53,693 nucleotides of DNA from Hyphomicrobiales bacterium. GTDB lineage: Bacteria; Pseudomonadota; Alphaproteobacteria; Rhizobiales; Rhizobiaceae. The translations under genes were made by a program, and so were the position numbers. A model generated the notes under the pieces. That model was not told the DNA's origin and made no database searches. It was given only the letters and a program-made list of their open reading frames with translations. The stretch spans positions 1 through 53,693 of the forward strand of contig UCCA01000035.1 of NCBI GenBank assembly GCA_900470805.1, written 5' to 3'. Below are positions 43,018 through 51,957 of this stretch, in pieces. Position 1 is the first letter of the stretch, and each line of letters starts with the position of its first letter.

Positions 43018-43039
43018 CTGCAAATAAGCGGATAGACGA

Positions 43040-43786
43040 TCAAGCCGAGAGCTTGGCCATCACTTCTTCCGAGACTTCGAAATTCGAGAACACGTTCTGG
43101 ACGTCGTCATCATCTTCGAGACTGTCGATCAGCTTCAACAGCGACTGGGCGCGTTCCTCGTCGACCGGAATGTTGTTCTGGGCGCGCCAGACGGACTTTA
43201 CGGTCTCGGCTTCGCCAAGCGTCGCTTCCAGCGCCTTGGAGACTTCGCCGAGAGATTCGAAGGCGCAGATGATGTAGTGGCCGTCCTCGTCGCTGGTCAC
43301 GTCGTCGGCGCCGGCTTCGATCGCTGCTTCCATCATCGCGTCGGCATCGCCGGCCGCGGGCTTGTAGGTGATCTCGCCGACGTGGTCGAAGGAGAAGGAC
43401 ACCGAGCCGGTTTCGCCCAGCGCGCCGCCGGCCTTGGTGAAGATCGAGCGGACGTTGGAGGCGGTGCGGTTGCGGTTGTCGGTCAGCGCCTCGACGATGA
43501 TCGCCGTTCCGCCCGGGCCGTAGCCCTCGTAGCGCACTTCATCGTAGTTCTCGCCGTCGGCACCCGCGGCCTTCTTGATGGCGCGGTCGATGTTGTCCTT
43601 CGGCATCGACTGGGCCTTGGCGTTCTGGATCGCCAGACGCAGGCGCGCGTTCATCGAAGGGTCGGGCAGACCGGCCTTGGCGGCAACGGTGATTTCGCGC
43701 GCCAGCTTCGAGAACATTTTCGAGCGCACGGAATCCTGACGGCCCTTGCGATGCATGATGTTTTTAAACTGTGAATGGCCAGCCAT
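43040..43786 (-). CDS. yebC: YebC/PmpR-family protein (TACO1 homologue)
   Basis: 248 residues. Starts MAGHSQFKNIMHRKGRQD, the family's invariant N-terminus, with the acidic C-terminal domain intact. Long listed as a transcriptional regulator; recent work on the family shows a ribosome-associated role in translating proline-rich stretches. yebC near ruvC is a widely conserved neighbour; here about 8 kb separates them. Confidence 0.95.
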   Translation of the reverse strand: MAGHSQFKNIMHRKGRQDSVRSKMFSKLAREITVAAKAGLPDPSMNARLRLAIQNAKAQSMPKDNIDRAIKKAAGADGENYDEVRYEGYGPGGTAIIVEALTDNRNRTASNVRSIFTKAGGALGETGSVSFSFDHVGEITYKPAAGDADAMMEAAIEAGADDVTSDEDGHYIICAFESLGEVSKALEATLGEAETVKSVWRAQNNIPVDEERAQSLLKLIDSLEDDDDVQNVFSNFEVSEEVMAKLSA

Positions 43787-43952
43787 GGCACCCCTGTTCA
43801 CGTCTTATTGTCGGAATGGGCCGCCTTATAAGAGTGAAACGGGGCGCGTTCAAGCGGAAAGCGGTGGCTGGCCGGCTTGCGCGCGATGCTGCGCCGCGGC
43901 AATCCCCGGTGGCCAGGTACCAGTGGTCGGGACTAGCGATCAATCCTCGTGT

Positions 43953-44396
43953 TTAGTCGACCGTGTATGTCTTGCGACTGGCGAAGAAGCCGTGGCCGTC
44001 CTTGCGGCGGCAGGTGAGGCCGCGCTCCTCGGATTGGCAGTTGAAGGGGCCGGCATGCCAGCGCTCGCCATAGTTCAACACGTTGACGTCGCTACAGCAG
44101 CCGCTGTCGCCCTCCATTTCGAAAATGAAGGCCTTGCCGGCGGCCGAGAGGATCAGCCTGACATGCTTCGGCTCGATCCGGTCGCATCCGAGCTCCGGGC
44201 CGCCGTCATCGGGCGTGTACATGGCGCTGCCGCCTTTGGGGATATAGGTGCAGCCGATGTTTCTGGACGGGGTGACGAAGACGATCTGGCCATCCTCGTC
44301 GGGCATGAAGCTGCGATCGGCGGCGGGCGCGTGCGATGCCGACGCCAGCGGGACCGCCAGAGCACAGATGACCATGAGCAAGGTCGCAATCCGCAT
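43953..44396 (-). CDS. Secreted DUF6636-like protein
   Basis: 147 residues from ATG 44396. Signal peptide 1-26 (MRIATLLMVICALAVPLASA). Mature part VTPSRNIGCTYIPKGGSAMYTP... carries six Cys (IGCTY, LGCDR, SGCCS, FNCQS, LTCRR) that probably form disulfides in the periplasm. The FVTPSRNIGC pattern resembles DUF6636. Function unknown. Confidence 0.75.
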   Translation of the reverse strand: MRIATLLMVICALAVPLASASHAPAADRSFMPDEDGQIVFVTPSRNIGCTYIPKGGSAMYTPDDGGPELGCDRIEPKHVRLILSAAGKAFIFEMEGDSGCCSDVNVLNYGERWHAGPFNCQSEERGLTCRRKDGHGFFASRKTYTVD

Positions 44397-44521
44397 GATG
44401 TCCCCCATTGGATGTCAGCGCGCCGTGATGACGGAGACCGTAGCATCTGTCGGGGCCTTGGGGAACAAAGCCGGTAGGCTCACGTTTCAAACACGGACCA
44501 CATGAAACGGAAGGAAGTGCT

Positions 44522-45025
44522 ATGGCTAGTTTCAACGAGGCGCGGGAACACCCGGCACGCCAGCTCTGGGATCAGGTGAACGATATTCATGCCGGCATGT
44601 TGGGGATCGACGGTCCCGACATGCATATGCAGCCGATGGCGCCGAACGCTGATCCGAAGACCAACACGATATGGTTCTACACAAAATCGGACGCCGAGAT
44701 CGTCCGCGCGATCAAGCCGGGCACCCGCGCGCACTTCAGCGTGGTCGGCAAGGATCACGACTACCATGCGTCTCTCGCCGGCAAGATCGAGGTTCGCCAG
44801 GACGCCGCGAAGATCGATGAATACTGGAACTCGGTGGTCGCTGCCTGGTATGAGCACGGCAAGAAGGATCCGAACCTGGTGATGCTGGCACTGCATGTCG
44901 ATGATGCCGACATCTGGGTTTCGACCGGTAGCAAGCTCAAGTTCGGCTGGGAAATCGCCAAGGCCAATCTCGATGACGAGAAGATGCCTGACGTCGGCGT
45001 ACGGCAGCACCTGCAGTTCGCCTGA
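44522..45025 (+). CDS. Pyridoxamine 5'-phosphate oxidase-fold protein (general stress type)
   Basis: 167 residues with the FMN-binding split barrel of general stress protein 26: PMAPNADPKTNTIWFYTKSDAEIVRAI followed by FSVVGKDHDYHASLAGKIEVRQD. Such proteins bind flavin or B6 vitamers. AAGGAAGTGCT precedes ATG 44522. An intrinsic terminator follows. Confidence 0.9.
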   Translation: MASFNEAREHPARQLWDQVNDIHAGMLGIDGPDMHMQPMAPNADPKTNTIWFYTKSDAEIVRAIKPGTRAHFSVVGKDHDYHASLAGKIEVRQDAAKIDEYWNSVVAAWYEHGKKDPNLVMLALHVDDADIWVSTGSKLKFGWEIAKANLDDEKMPDVGVRQHLQFA

Positions 45026-45053
45026 GGCGGAATTGCATGGTGAGATTGATGAG

Positions 45054-45080
45054 CCCGGGAGCGTTTCGCTGCCGGGTTTT
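45054..45080 (+). terminator. Intrinsic terminator after the PNPOx-fold gene
   Basis: CCCGG-g-AGCG / CGCT-g-CCGGG stem with a TTT loop, then TTTTCT. Confidence 0.75.
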
Positions 45081-45122
45081 CTGTGTCTGCGTGATTTGAC
45101 GGGAGCGAAGCGCCGGCTTATC

Positions 45123-45135
45123 TTTGTATTACAAA
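45123..45135. promoter_or_regulatory. Palindromic site before the ParD-ParE pair
   Basis: TTTGTA-T-TACAAA is a perfect dyad 14 bp before the antitoxin ATG and abuts its ribosome site. Likely autoregulatory operator. Confidence 0.45.
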
Positions 45136-45149
45136 TGGAGGTGAAAACG

Positions 45150-45410
45150 ATGGCAGATCGAGAACTTTCAGATCCAATCACGATGCGCCTACCGGTGGAT
45201 GTCCTGACTGAAATCGAAGAAATTGCTGGTATCTGCAGCCGCAGCCGGAGCTGGGTCTTCGTGCGCGCGCTGAAGTCTTACCTCGCCGCTGAAGGCCGAG
45301 AAATCATCGAGCTCGATCGGGCGCGGGAAGACGTCGATGCGGGGCTTGGAAGCGATTTTGATGACGTGATCGATGAGGTCGATGCGATCGCCAAGGGCGC
45401 GGCTGCATGA
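45150..45410 (+). CDS. Ribbon-helix-helix antitoxin (ParD/CopG-like)
   Basis: 86 residues. ITMRLPVDVLTEIEEIAGICSRSRSWVFVRALKSYLA is a standard ribbon-helix-helix DNA-binding domain; the acidic tail (about 50-86) should bind the toxin. GGAGGTG precedes ATG 45150. Its stop overlaps the toxin start by four bases. Confidence 0.9.
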   Translation: MADRELSDPITMRLPVDVLTEIEEIAGICSRSRSWVFVRALKSYLAAEGREIIELDRAREDVDAGLGSDFDDVIDEVDAIAKGAAA

Positions 45411-45751
45411 AAGTCATTCTCTCGCCGAAGGCCAGAGAATACGTCACCTCGGAAGTGCGCTATCTGAAATCGAAAAGTACCAGCGCCGCCCAAGAATTTT
45501 CCGATCATCTCAAGAGGCTGCGCAAGGAGCTAAGCCAGTTTTCGCAAATGGGTAGAACGACCGACGAGGTTCCGGTTCCAGGTGTTCTGCGTTTCGTCAT
45601 GGGCGCATACCTTGTCGACTATGAAGTGAGAACAGCAGCGATCGTGATCTTCTCGATCCGCCATGGTCGAGAGCGGCCGCCGGGTGTTTCTACCCATGAC
45701 GATTTTGATCTGGAGGAACGCGGCTCCGGCGGAGCTTCGGAGGGCCAGTGA
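45407..45751 (+). CDS. ParE/RelE-family toxin
   Basis: 114 residues. MKVILSPKAREYVTSEVRYLK and GVLRFVMGAYLVDYEVRTAAIVIFSIRHGRE are the ParE fold signatures; the HGRE end matches ParE rather than ribosome-dependent RelE. Family members poison gyrase. The tail after HGRERPP (about 25 residues) is longer than usual and may be read-through into foreign sequence, since a truncated MBL gene copy begins 20 bp downstream. Confidence 0.9.
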   Translation: MKVILSPKAREYVTSEVRYLKSKSTSAAQEFSDHLKRLRKELSQFSQMGRTTDEVPVPGVLRFVMGAYLVDYEVRTAAIVIFSIRHGRERPPGVSTHDDFDLEERGSGGASEGQ

Positions 45752-45770
45752 CTCCGGTTTCCCCATCCTG

Positions 45771-45919
45771 CTGCATCCGCTTCGCCACATAGATCTGCGG
45801 TTTCCTCGGCCATGTCCACATCGATACGTCGATGCTGTTGGTCGGCGCGTAGACGATGTCGAGGTCCGGGCCGAACACCGGCAGAAAGCTGGCGAGCGAT
45901 CGTGGCGGGTGCATCGGCA
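45771..45919 (-). pseudogene. Truncated copy of the MBL-fold gene's 3' end
   Basis: 149 bp align without gaps to 48706-48854 at roughly 86% by eye. Both encode the last ~50 residues of the MBL protein (ASFL...FGPD.DIVYAPTNSI...PRKPQIYVAK). The copy lacks everything upstream and is cut off at a point shared with no gene boundary. It lies on the far side of the 859-residue gene, in the same orientation as the parent. Confidence 0.85.
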
Positions 45920-45929
45920 CACGTTCAAA

Positions 45930-48509
45930 TCAATAGTTCACGACACCGCATAGCGTCGCGAACTGCAAACCGATCCCGGGCGCCGTAGTTATCGTCTGCT
46001 CTATGACGGAACGGGAGAAACGGGTCTCCGCAACGCCGGGGAAAACCTGCTTCGCCACGCCCTGGATGCATTCGCATTGGCCTGGCGGGCGGTCCAGCGC
46101 ACAGGACCGCACCAGCAGTGACGGGCGTACAGTGTCGATGGAGCCACTTGCCAAAAGCTCGAACATGGCCGGGATGTAGTCCGAGCCGCAGCCTATCGAT
46201 TGCGCCGCCGCTGTGCCGTCCGCGAAGCTCTTTTGTCTTTGCAGCGAGCGCCCCAGTGCCTCCCCGAAACCACCCTGCTGGTTGAAGTCGAGGCCCGTCA
46301 GCAGCTGCGTTCCTTGAAGGAGAATGCCCAGAAGACGCATTCGCACAGCAGGCGCCGGCTGTCCGCATTTCTCGCTGCTGTAGGTCAACATGCCAGATAG
46401 AAACAGTTTGTCGTCGCCCGTCAGATTGCGCGTTTCGCCTGACGTGATCGCATTCAGGAGAGGCGTGCGGGACGGTCCTATGGAATCGTAGGGTGTCGGG
46501 ATGCCTGCCATTCTTTGCCGCGCTGCATCGCGTTTCTGAACCGACCGGGCTTTCTGTTCTTCTGAGCCAACCTCGGCAAGTCTCGCCAGAAGCGGCGCGA
46601 GCTTCTCCGACATCGCTGACGGCCGCGCGTCGCCGATCTCGGAAGCCTTTCGTTCTACTTCTGCCAGGATATCCGCAGTCGTGCGCAACGGCTCGGCCGC
46701 GCGAACCAGTGCGTCCAGATTTACCTCGGCCCTTGAATTGGCCGCCTCAAGATCGCCTGGCATCTTGACCGTGTCGGGATAGGTCACGGCTACGGCCCCG
46801 TCGGAATACCAGCCGGTCACCTCATGGAGCGCTTCCGACATCAGGGTCGGAGGGAAGAGATCTTCGGACAGCGTGCCGGCGGATGCCGTGAACACGCGGC
46901 TTCCGGTCAGGCTGCATTCGAATGCCAACTTTGCGATGTCGAATGTCCCGGCGAGTTCCCGGGCTTTGGCTGCGAGGGCGGCCTCGATCGTGGCGGCTTT
47001 GCCGGTGTCAAGGGTGTTGAGAGCCGGATAGAATCCGATCTTCAGTTCGCGTGCCTTGTTTCGTGCAATCCCCATGCTGGCGATCAGCGGCTTGAGATCA
47101 TCATCGCAGATCGATGCCAAGCTCTTCTTTTGTTCGGTCGCTCGTCGCTTGAGCGCGATCACGCCGCCGCGCGTCACTTCGCTGTTGTAAAGCCGGCCGG
47201 TACCAATCCAGTTGGTCGCTCCACCATCGGCAAAAACCAGAAGCCCTCCCTTTGGAAGAGCGTCGACATGCCTTGCGGAAGACGTCGTGTAAGGAACAGG
47301 CCCTTTCTTGGGGTAGGGTTCCTCCTCCTCCGCCGGCACGAGGGCCAAACCTTTGCGGGCGATGGCGGTGTCTTCGACCAGGGCGTATGAATATCGCCAG
47401 CCGTTAAGCCAGAGCGTGACGTCGAATATTCTCCCCGTGCCACCTGCATGGCTGGGCGAGATTTCCAGCGAGAGAGGTATTATGCTCGTCACGCGCTGGT
47501 CGATGTTCTGAACGATCGCGCCCATGAAATCACCCCCGTAGACGGCCCCGTCATACGAGCCGACAAAGGGCTGATATTTGGCTGGAACCGGCGGTGGCGG
47601 TTGCTCGCCCGGACCCGCTTCCTCTGTTGGCCTTAGGTAAATTCCGTAGCATTGCAGTTCGTCCGACACCGCTTTGAATGGGCCGCCCGGACGTGTGCCG
47701 CGGTTGAGCACAAGATCAAACTCGATACCTTGATAGGGGCCATGCGCCTTGGTCTCCGCGTGAACGACGATCTTGCGACCATCCTGTTCGGCGCGACCGC
47801 GAAATTGGGTAAATGAAGCGAAACGCTTGCGGCGCAGGCTGATCGTCGTGTCGAACCCGTCCTTATCAGGCGCCCCGAAATCGACGCGGACAACCATACG
47901 TCCTGTCTGGCATCTTGCGTCCAGGTCCTGAAAGGCTCCTTGCGGCAATTCGCCGTTTGCTGTCTTGGCTCCATTTTTTCCTGTTTCATCTGAGCGGGGG
48001 CGTACCCTATCGCTGGTGGCGGCGCCTTTCGCTGCTGCTGCCAGCCCTCCCTCGGGTGCCTTTGTCCCTCGTGCGACACGAAACTTTCCGCAGCTCCGGA
48101 CCCGCCCAGTGATGCTGCCGCCGTCCTTGGAGAGCACGCCTGAAAAGCCGACCATCGAGTAACCCGAAGGCATCTGGATAGCCTGCACCGGTCTCGCCTT
48201 CACAACGCCCTTGGCGGGTGTGAAGGACGTTGAGATCGTGTAGCGCCCGGCGTTGCCGTCCGGGTAGGCGAATATAAAAGTCCCACCTGCCTCTGCGTCG
48301 AGCTCCAGGACGAGCGTGGCCTCGATGCCACTGCAAACATATGATCCGGTCCAGGTGCCAGCTATCGCGCCGTTTCCAGCTGCGGATGCCGGGTCCGCAT
48401 ATGTCGCCAACACTATTGCGAGCGCGGATAGCGTCGAAAGCGCGCCAAGTGCGGCGCGAACAACGGATTTATTCGAGAATAAATTCCGGATATCTTGAAT
48501 AATTCTCAA
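45930..48509 (-). CDS. Large secreted protein of unknown function
   Basis: 859 residues with signal peptide (about 1-43). Three parts: an N-terminal beta domain (GAIAGTWTGSYVCSG..., about 45-150), a second beta domain starting FVGSYDGAVYGGDFMGAIVQ (about 320-460), and a helical C-terminal region (about 470-859) with spaced Cys (SEKCGQ, CALDRPPGQCECIQG). Two basic linkers separate them. No catalytic motif or family recognised. The 200 bp upstream are AT-rich. It is bracketed by the MBL gene and its partial duplicate, suggesting insertion or rearrangement. Confidence 0.75.
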   Translation of the reverse strand: MRIIQDIRNLFSNKSVVRAALGALSTLSALAIVLATYADPASAAGNGAIAGTWTGSYVCSGIEATLVLELDAEAGGTFIFAYPDGNAGRYTISTSFTPAKGVVKARPVQAIQMPSGYSMVGFSGVLSKDGGSITGRVRSCGKFRVARGTKAPEGGLAAAAKGAATSDRVRPRSDETGKNGAKTANGELPQGAFQDLDARCQTGRMVVRVDFGAPDKDGFDTTISLRRKRFASFTQFRGRAEQDGRKIVVHAETKAHGPYQGIEFDLVLNRGTRPGGPFKAVSDELQCYGIYLRPTEEAGPGEQPPPPVPAKYQPFVGSYDGAVYGGDFMGAIVQNIDQRVTSIIPLSLEISPSHAGGTGRIFDVTLWLNGWRYSYALVEDTAIARKGLALVPAEEEEPYPKKGPVPYTTSSARHVDALPKGGLLVFADGGATNWIGTGRLYNSEVTRGGVIALKRRATEQKKSLASICDDDLKPLIASMGIARNKARELKIGFYPALNTLDTGKAATIEAALAAKARELAGTFDIAKLAFECSLTGSRVFTASAGTLSEDLFPPTLMSEALHEVTGWYSDGAVAVTYPDTVKMPGDLEAANSRAEVNLDALVRAAEPLRTTADILAEVERKASEIGDARPSAMSEKLAPLLARLAEVGSEEQKARSVQKRDAARQRMAGIPTPYDSIGPSRTPLLNAITSGETRNLTGDDKLFLSGMLTYSSEKCGQPAPAVRMRLLGILLQGTQLLTGLDFNQQGGFGEALGRSLQRQKSFADGTAAAQSIGCGSDYIPAMFELLASGSIDTVRPSLLVRSCALDRPPGQCECIQGVAKQVFPGVAETRFSRSVIEQTITTAPGIGLQFATLCGVVNY

Positions 48510-48702
48510 GTTGCAACCCTCTGAAACTCGAGAATTGCCGAGATTATATTTTCAATTATGCAATTTTAAATATGCGTCTTTCGACGTACGGCGACGAATG
48601 ATGTCAATTCTAGTTGCAAGGTTTTTGATTCTTTCGATTATATCAAGCTTGCTTGGAATTTGTGTCTCCTTCTGTCCAGCCGCGACCTCATCCACCTCCA
48701 CC

Positions 48703-49551
48703 TCACTGCATCCCCTTCGCCACATAGATCTGTGGCTTCCTCGGCAATGTGCGCATCGATACGCTGATGCTATTGGTCGGCGCGTAGACGATGTCGAAGT
48801 CGGGGCCGAACATCGACAGGAAGCTGGCGAGCGGTCGCGGCTGGTGCATCGGCAGGATCAGCGACGAGCGCAGGCGCTTGATGATCCGGCTCATGCTGTC
48901 GGTCCCCATGGTCAGGCCGCCGTCTACGGGGACCATGACGATGTCGAGCCGGCCGATCTCGGTGTAGTGCGCGTCCGTCAGCTCGTAGTGAAGATGGCCG
49001 AGATGGCCGATGCAAAGGCCGGCGACCTCGAAGATGAAGATGGAATTGCCATCCGCCTGCGGCGCGCCGTAGCCGCCGCGAATATCGGTCGTGACGTTGC
49101 GGATGTAGGTGTCGCCGACCACCATGTCGACCTTGGCCTTCTCACCCGGCACGTCGCTCCAGCCATGCAGCACGTATTTGATCGCGGGGTCGGGCACCGA
49201 GGTATAGTGCGAGGAGTGGGCGCGGTTCATCGTTGCCACCATCGGCATACGCGGTGGGGTGTACCAGCCGCTGTAATCGGTGGCGATGCTGATGCCGCCT
49301 GGCGTTTCGAGCAGGAATGTCGAGTGGCCGATATAGGTGATAGTCACGGTTTCGTCGGCCATTGCGGCCGACACGATCGGTGCTGGACCGGAGAAGCTGG
49401 CGAAGGTCGCCTTGGGGATCGCTTGAGCGATCGCCTGGCACTGGCTGACGTTGCGGCGCGCTTCCTGCGCCTCGGCCGTGCCTGACGTGAGCCAGCCCGG
49501 CAGCAGACCGGCCAGGGTTGTCAATGCGAAGACAAGAAAATGCAGCTTCAT
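48703..49551 (-). CDS. Secreted MBL-fold protein with a degenerate metal site
   Basis: 282 residues. Signal peptide 1-28. The fold resembles UlaG-like metallo-beta-lactamases: ITYIGHSTFLLETPGG, then MNRAHSSHY (108-116) where the usual HxHxDH metal motif reads RxHSSH, then GLCIGHLGHLH and VPVDGG. The first His and the Asp are replaced (Arg110, Ser114), so metal binding or chemistry may be altered. Part of its 3' end is duplicated at 45771-45919. Confidence 0.88.
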   Translation of the reverse strand: MKLHFLVFALTTLAGLLPGWLTSGTAEAQEARRNVSQCQAIAQAIPKATFASFSGPAPIVSAAMADETVTITYIGHSTFLLETPGGISIATDYSGWYTPPRMPMVATMNRAHSSHYTSVPDPAIKYVLHGWSDVPGEKAKVDMVVGDTYIRNVTTDIRGGYGAPQADGNSIFIFEVAGLCIGHLGHLHYELTDAHYTEIGRLDIVMVPVDGGLTMGTDSMSRIIKRLRSSLILPMHQPRPLASFLSMFGPDFDIVYAPTNSISVSMRTLPRKPQIYVAKGMQ

Positions 49552-49664
49552 GCCACGTCCCCAGCGCTTTCACTGGAGGGAGGATGCGGCAAGGGTTCCG
49601 GGCGGTCCAGATCAAATCCGGGCCGCCGTGCTCACTTTTCCGTCATGCGGGCGCTATGCTCGGT

Positions 49665-50489
49665 TTAGCGCCAGAATTCCGGGATGGTTTCCGACAGCCG
49701 TGGGCCGAGCCGCAATGGCGCGATCTTTTCGGCCAGTCCCGTCGCATCTGATATCTCGACGCCGACGCCGCAGATGGTGGCGGGGCCGGTCGCGGCCTCC
49801 ATGCGGCCTTTCGGCATCTTGGAAATGAAGCGGTTGAGCGGCTCTTCCTTGTCCATGCCGAGCGACGAGTCATAGTCGCCGCACATGCCGGCATCGGAGA
49901 GATAGGCGGTGCCGCCGTTGAGGATTTGATGGTCGGCGGTCGGAACATGCGTGTGGGTGCCGACGACGAACGAGGCGCGGCCATCGACGAAATGGCCGAA
50001 GCACTGCTTCTCGCTGGTGGCTTCGGCGTGGAAGTCGAAGACGATCGCGTCGGCCTGTTCCTTCAGCGGGCAGGCGTCGAGGATGGCCTCGGCCGACTTG
50101 AAGGGGTCGTCGAGCTCGGGGTGCATGAAGACGCGGCCCATGATGTTGGCCACCAGGATGCGGGCGCCGTTGCGGGCGTAGAAGATACCGGAGCCGCGGC
50201 CGGGCGTACCCTGCGGATAGTTGGCCGGGCGCAGGAACTGGTCGTGGCGGCCGGCGAAGGCGACGGCTTCCTTCTGGTCCCAGACGTGATTGCCCGTGGT
50301 CACCACGTCGGCGCCGGCGTTGATGGTCTCGAGAAAGATGTCCTCGGTGATGCCGAAGCCCCCGGCGGCGTTCTCGCCGTTGACGACGACGAAGTCGAGC
50401 TTCAGGTCCGAAATCAGGCCGGGCAGTCGGTTCCAGACCGCCGTGCGTCCCGTCTTGCCGACCATGTCACCCAAAAAAAGCAGTCGCAT
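49665..50489 (-). CDS. YmdB-like metallophosphoesterase (TIGR00282 type)
   Basis: 274 residues. MRLLFLGDMVGKTGR, NGENAAGGFGI, TGNHVWDQKE and GTHTHVPTADHQIL are the family's metal-binding strings; Asp8, Asn40, Asn69/His70, His152 and nearby His are visible. Bacillus YmdB hydrolyses cyclic AMP-type nucleotides and affects biofilm and RNA turnover. Co-directional with and 2 bp after 5-formyl-THF cyclo-ligase. Confidence 0.93.
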   Translation of the reverse strand: MRLLFLGDMVGKTGRTAVWNRLPGLISDLKLDFVVVNGENAAGGFGITEDIFLETINAGADVVTTGNHVWDQKEAVAFAGRHDQFLRPANYPQGTPGRGSGIFYARNGARILVANIMGRVFMHPELDDPFKSAEAILDACPLKEQADAIVFDFHAEATSEKQCFGHFVDGRASFVVGTHTHVPTADHQILNGGTAYLSDAGMCGDYDSSLGMDKEEPLNRFISKMPKGRMEAATGPATICGVGVEISDATGLAEKIAPLRLGPRLSETIPEFWR

Positions 50490-50491
50490 TG

Positions 50492-51103
50492 CTATCCAAT
50501 CCAAGAGGCAAAAAAGCGCAGGCCGCTTTCTGTCAGGATGGCATCCAGGCTTACATCGTGCGGCTCGTCGGGCACATGTGCCACTTCCTGGCAGTCGAAC
50601 GCAATGCCGATCAGCCTCGGATGCATGCCTTTTTGCAGCAAACGGTCGATCGCGCGGTCATAATGGCCGGCGCCGTAGCCGATCCGGTGGCCGCGTGCGT
50701 CGAAGGCGGAGAGGGGGACGAGCAGGATCTCGGGATCGACGACCGGCGCGTCCCGCCCCGGGCCCGAGGTGCCGAAGCCGGTCGAAACCAGCGGCGCGCC
50801 GTCGACCAGTTCGCGAAAGACGATGGTCTGGCGGTCGAGAATGGCGGGTACGCAGAGCCGTGCACCGCGAGCCTTGAGGCGATCCATCAGTGGCCGCGTG
50901 TCGGCTTCGGAGCGGATCGGGAGAAAGCCAGAGATGATCGTGCCGGGTGAGAAGGCGATCGCGTCGCCGGCGTGCTCGGCCATGGCATGGCTCATCGCCG
51001 CCCTGACATCGGTGGGGATCGCGTCGCGCTGCGCCAGACGTTCGGTGCGCAGTTGTGCTTTCAGGTCTTTCGAGATCATGGCGTCCGCTTTTTGGTCTGG
51101 CAT
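50492..51103 (-). CDS. fthC: 5-formyltetrahydrofolate cyclo-ligase
   Basis: 203 residues from ATG 51103 (ATG 51079 also plausible). Converts 5-formyl-THF to 5,10-methenyl-THF using ATP. The glycine-rich ATP site VPLSAFDARGHRIGYGAGHYDRAI is diagnostic. In many proteobacteria this gene sits directly after zapA-ssrS (ygfA in E. coli); here it is 48 kb away and on the opposite strand. Confidence 0.92.
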   Translation of the reverse strand: MPDQKADAMISKDLKAQLRTERLAQRDAIPTDVRAAMSHAMAEHAGDAIAFSPGTIISGFLPIRSEADTRPLMDRLKARGARLCVPAILDRQTIVFRELVDGAPLVSTGFGTSGPGRDAPVVDPEILLVPLSAFDARGHRIGYGAGHYDRAIDRLLQKGMHPRLIGIAFDCQEVAHVPDEPHDVSLDAILTESGLRFFASWIG

Positions 51104-51164
51104 CGGACCATAATGCGGCCGGCGCGCATTGCAATGCGCGGATGCGGCGTGTTGCCCGTCGCGA

Positions 51165-51914
51165 TCAGACGATAATGCTTGAAGGCGTCGAGGCGGCCGC
51201 TTGCCCGCCACCGAACGAGGCGGCGCCGGTCGGCTCGTTGCCGTTTCCGGTGTTCTTCTCGCGCAGGTCGCGCATGGCCTTGTCCATCACCTGCTTGATA
51301 TCGCGCAGCAGCGACTTGAATTCTTCCATCGTTTTGCGGTCTTCCGCCGAGATGCCGGACGAGGCGCTTTCGCCGTCCTCGGCGACGCTCTTGTAGGCAT
51401 TGCGGGCAGGCGTCGCGTCGTCGAGTTCGTCGGCCTGTCCGGTATCGCCGTCATTGTCCGTGTCATCGGCTGATATGACGGATGCAGCATCGGTCGCGCC
51501 GGTGTCGGCGGCGGATGTGTTTCCAGCTTCTGCGCCCGCGGTGGCGGTGCCTGCCGCTGCATCGACAGCGGTTGCCGCTGAAGCGGATCCGGCGCTGGCG
51601 GCGACGGCCGCGGCGAACTGGGTGGCGGCGGCGCTGACCTTGTGGGCGAGCTCGGCAGCAAGGCGGACGACGACCTCGGGCGGCATGCCGCCGCTTTTCA
51701 GCATCTCCAGTTCCTGCTTGGCTTCCTCGAGCTTGCGCGCCGCGCGCTCCTTTTCGATATCGGCGGAACTTCTCATGGTCTCGCGTAGCGTATCGAGCGC
51801 CTTGGTCTGGTTCTGCAGGATCGTCAACTGCACGCTCGATTTTGCCGACGTTGTCTTCGACGAGGTGCCTGTGCTGCCGAACATCGTCCAGGCCACTGCT
51901 GAGCCAACCTGCAT
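51165..51914 (-). CDS. Unknown coiled-coil, low-complexity protein
   Basis: 249 residues. A helical coiled coil (about 30-85, DIEKERAARKLEEAKQELEML), an Ala/Thr/Asp low-complexity centre (about 95-175), and a second helix (about 190-215, AEDRKTMEEFKSLLRDIKQVM). No signal peptide. Layout resembles flagellar-hook-length or scaffold-like proteins, but no family is recognised. Confidence 0.75.
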   Translation of the reverse strand: MQVGSAVAWTMFGSTGTSSKTTSAKSSVQLTILQNQTKALDTLRETMRSSADIEKERAARKLEEAKQELEMLKSGGMPPEVVVRLAAELAHKVSAAATQFAAAVAASAGSASAATAVDAAAGTATAGAEAGNTSAADTGATDAASVISADDTDNDGDTGQADELDDATPARNAYKSVAEDGESASSGISAEDRKTMEEFKSLLRDIKQVMDKAMRDLREKNTGNGNEPTGAASFGGGQAAASTPSSIIV

Positions 51915-51957
51915 ATCATCCCCCCGGATTGCGCGTCATCCGGGGGAGCGTATGGCC

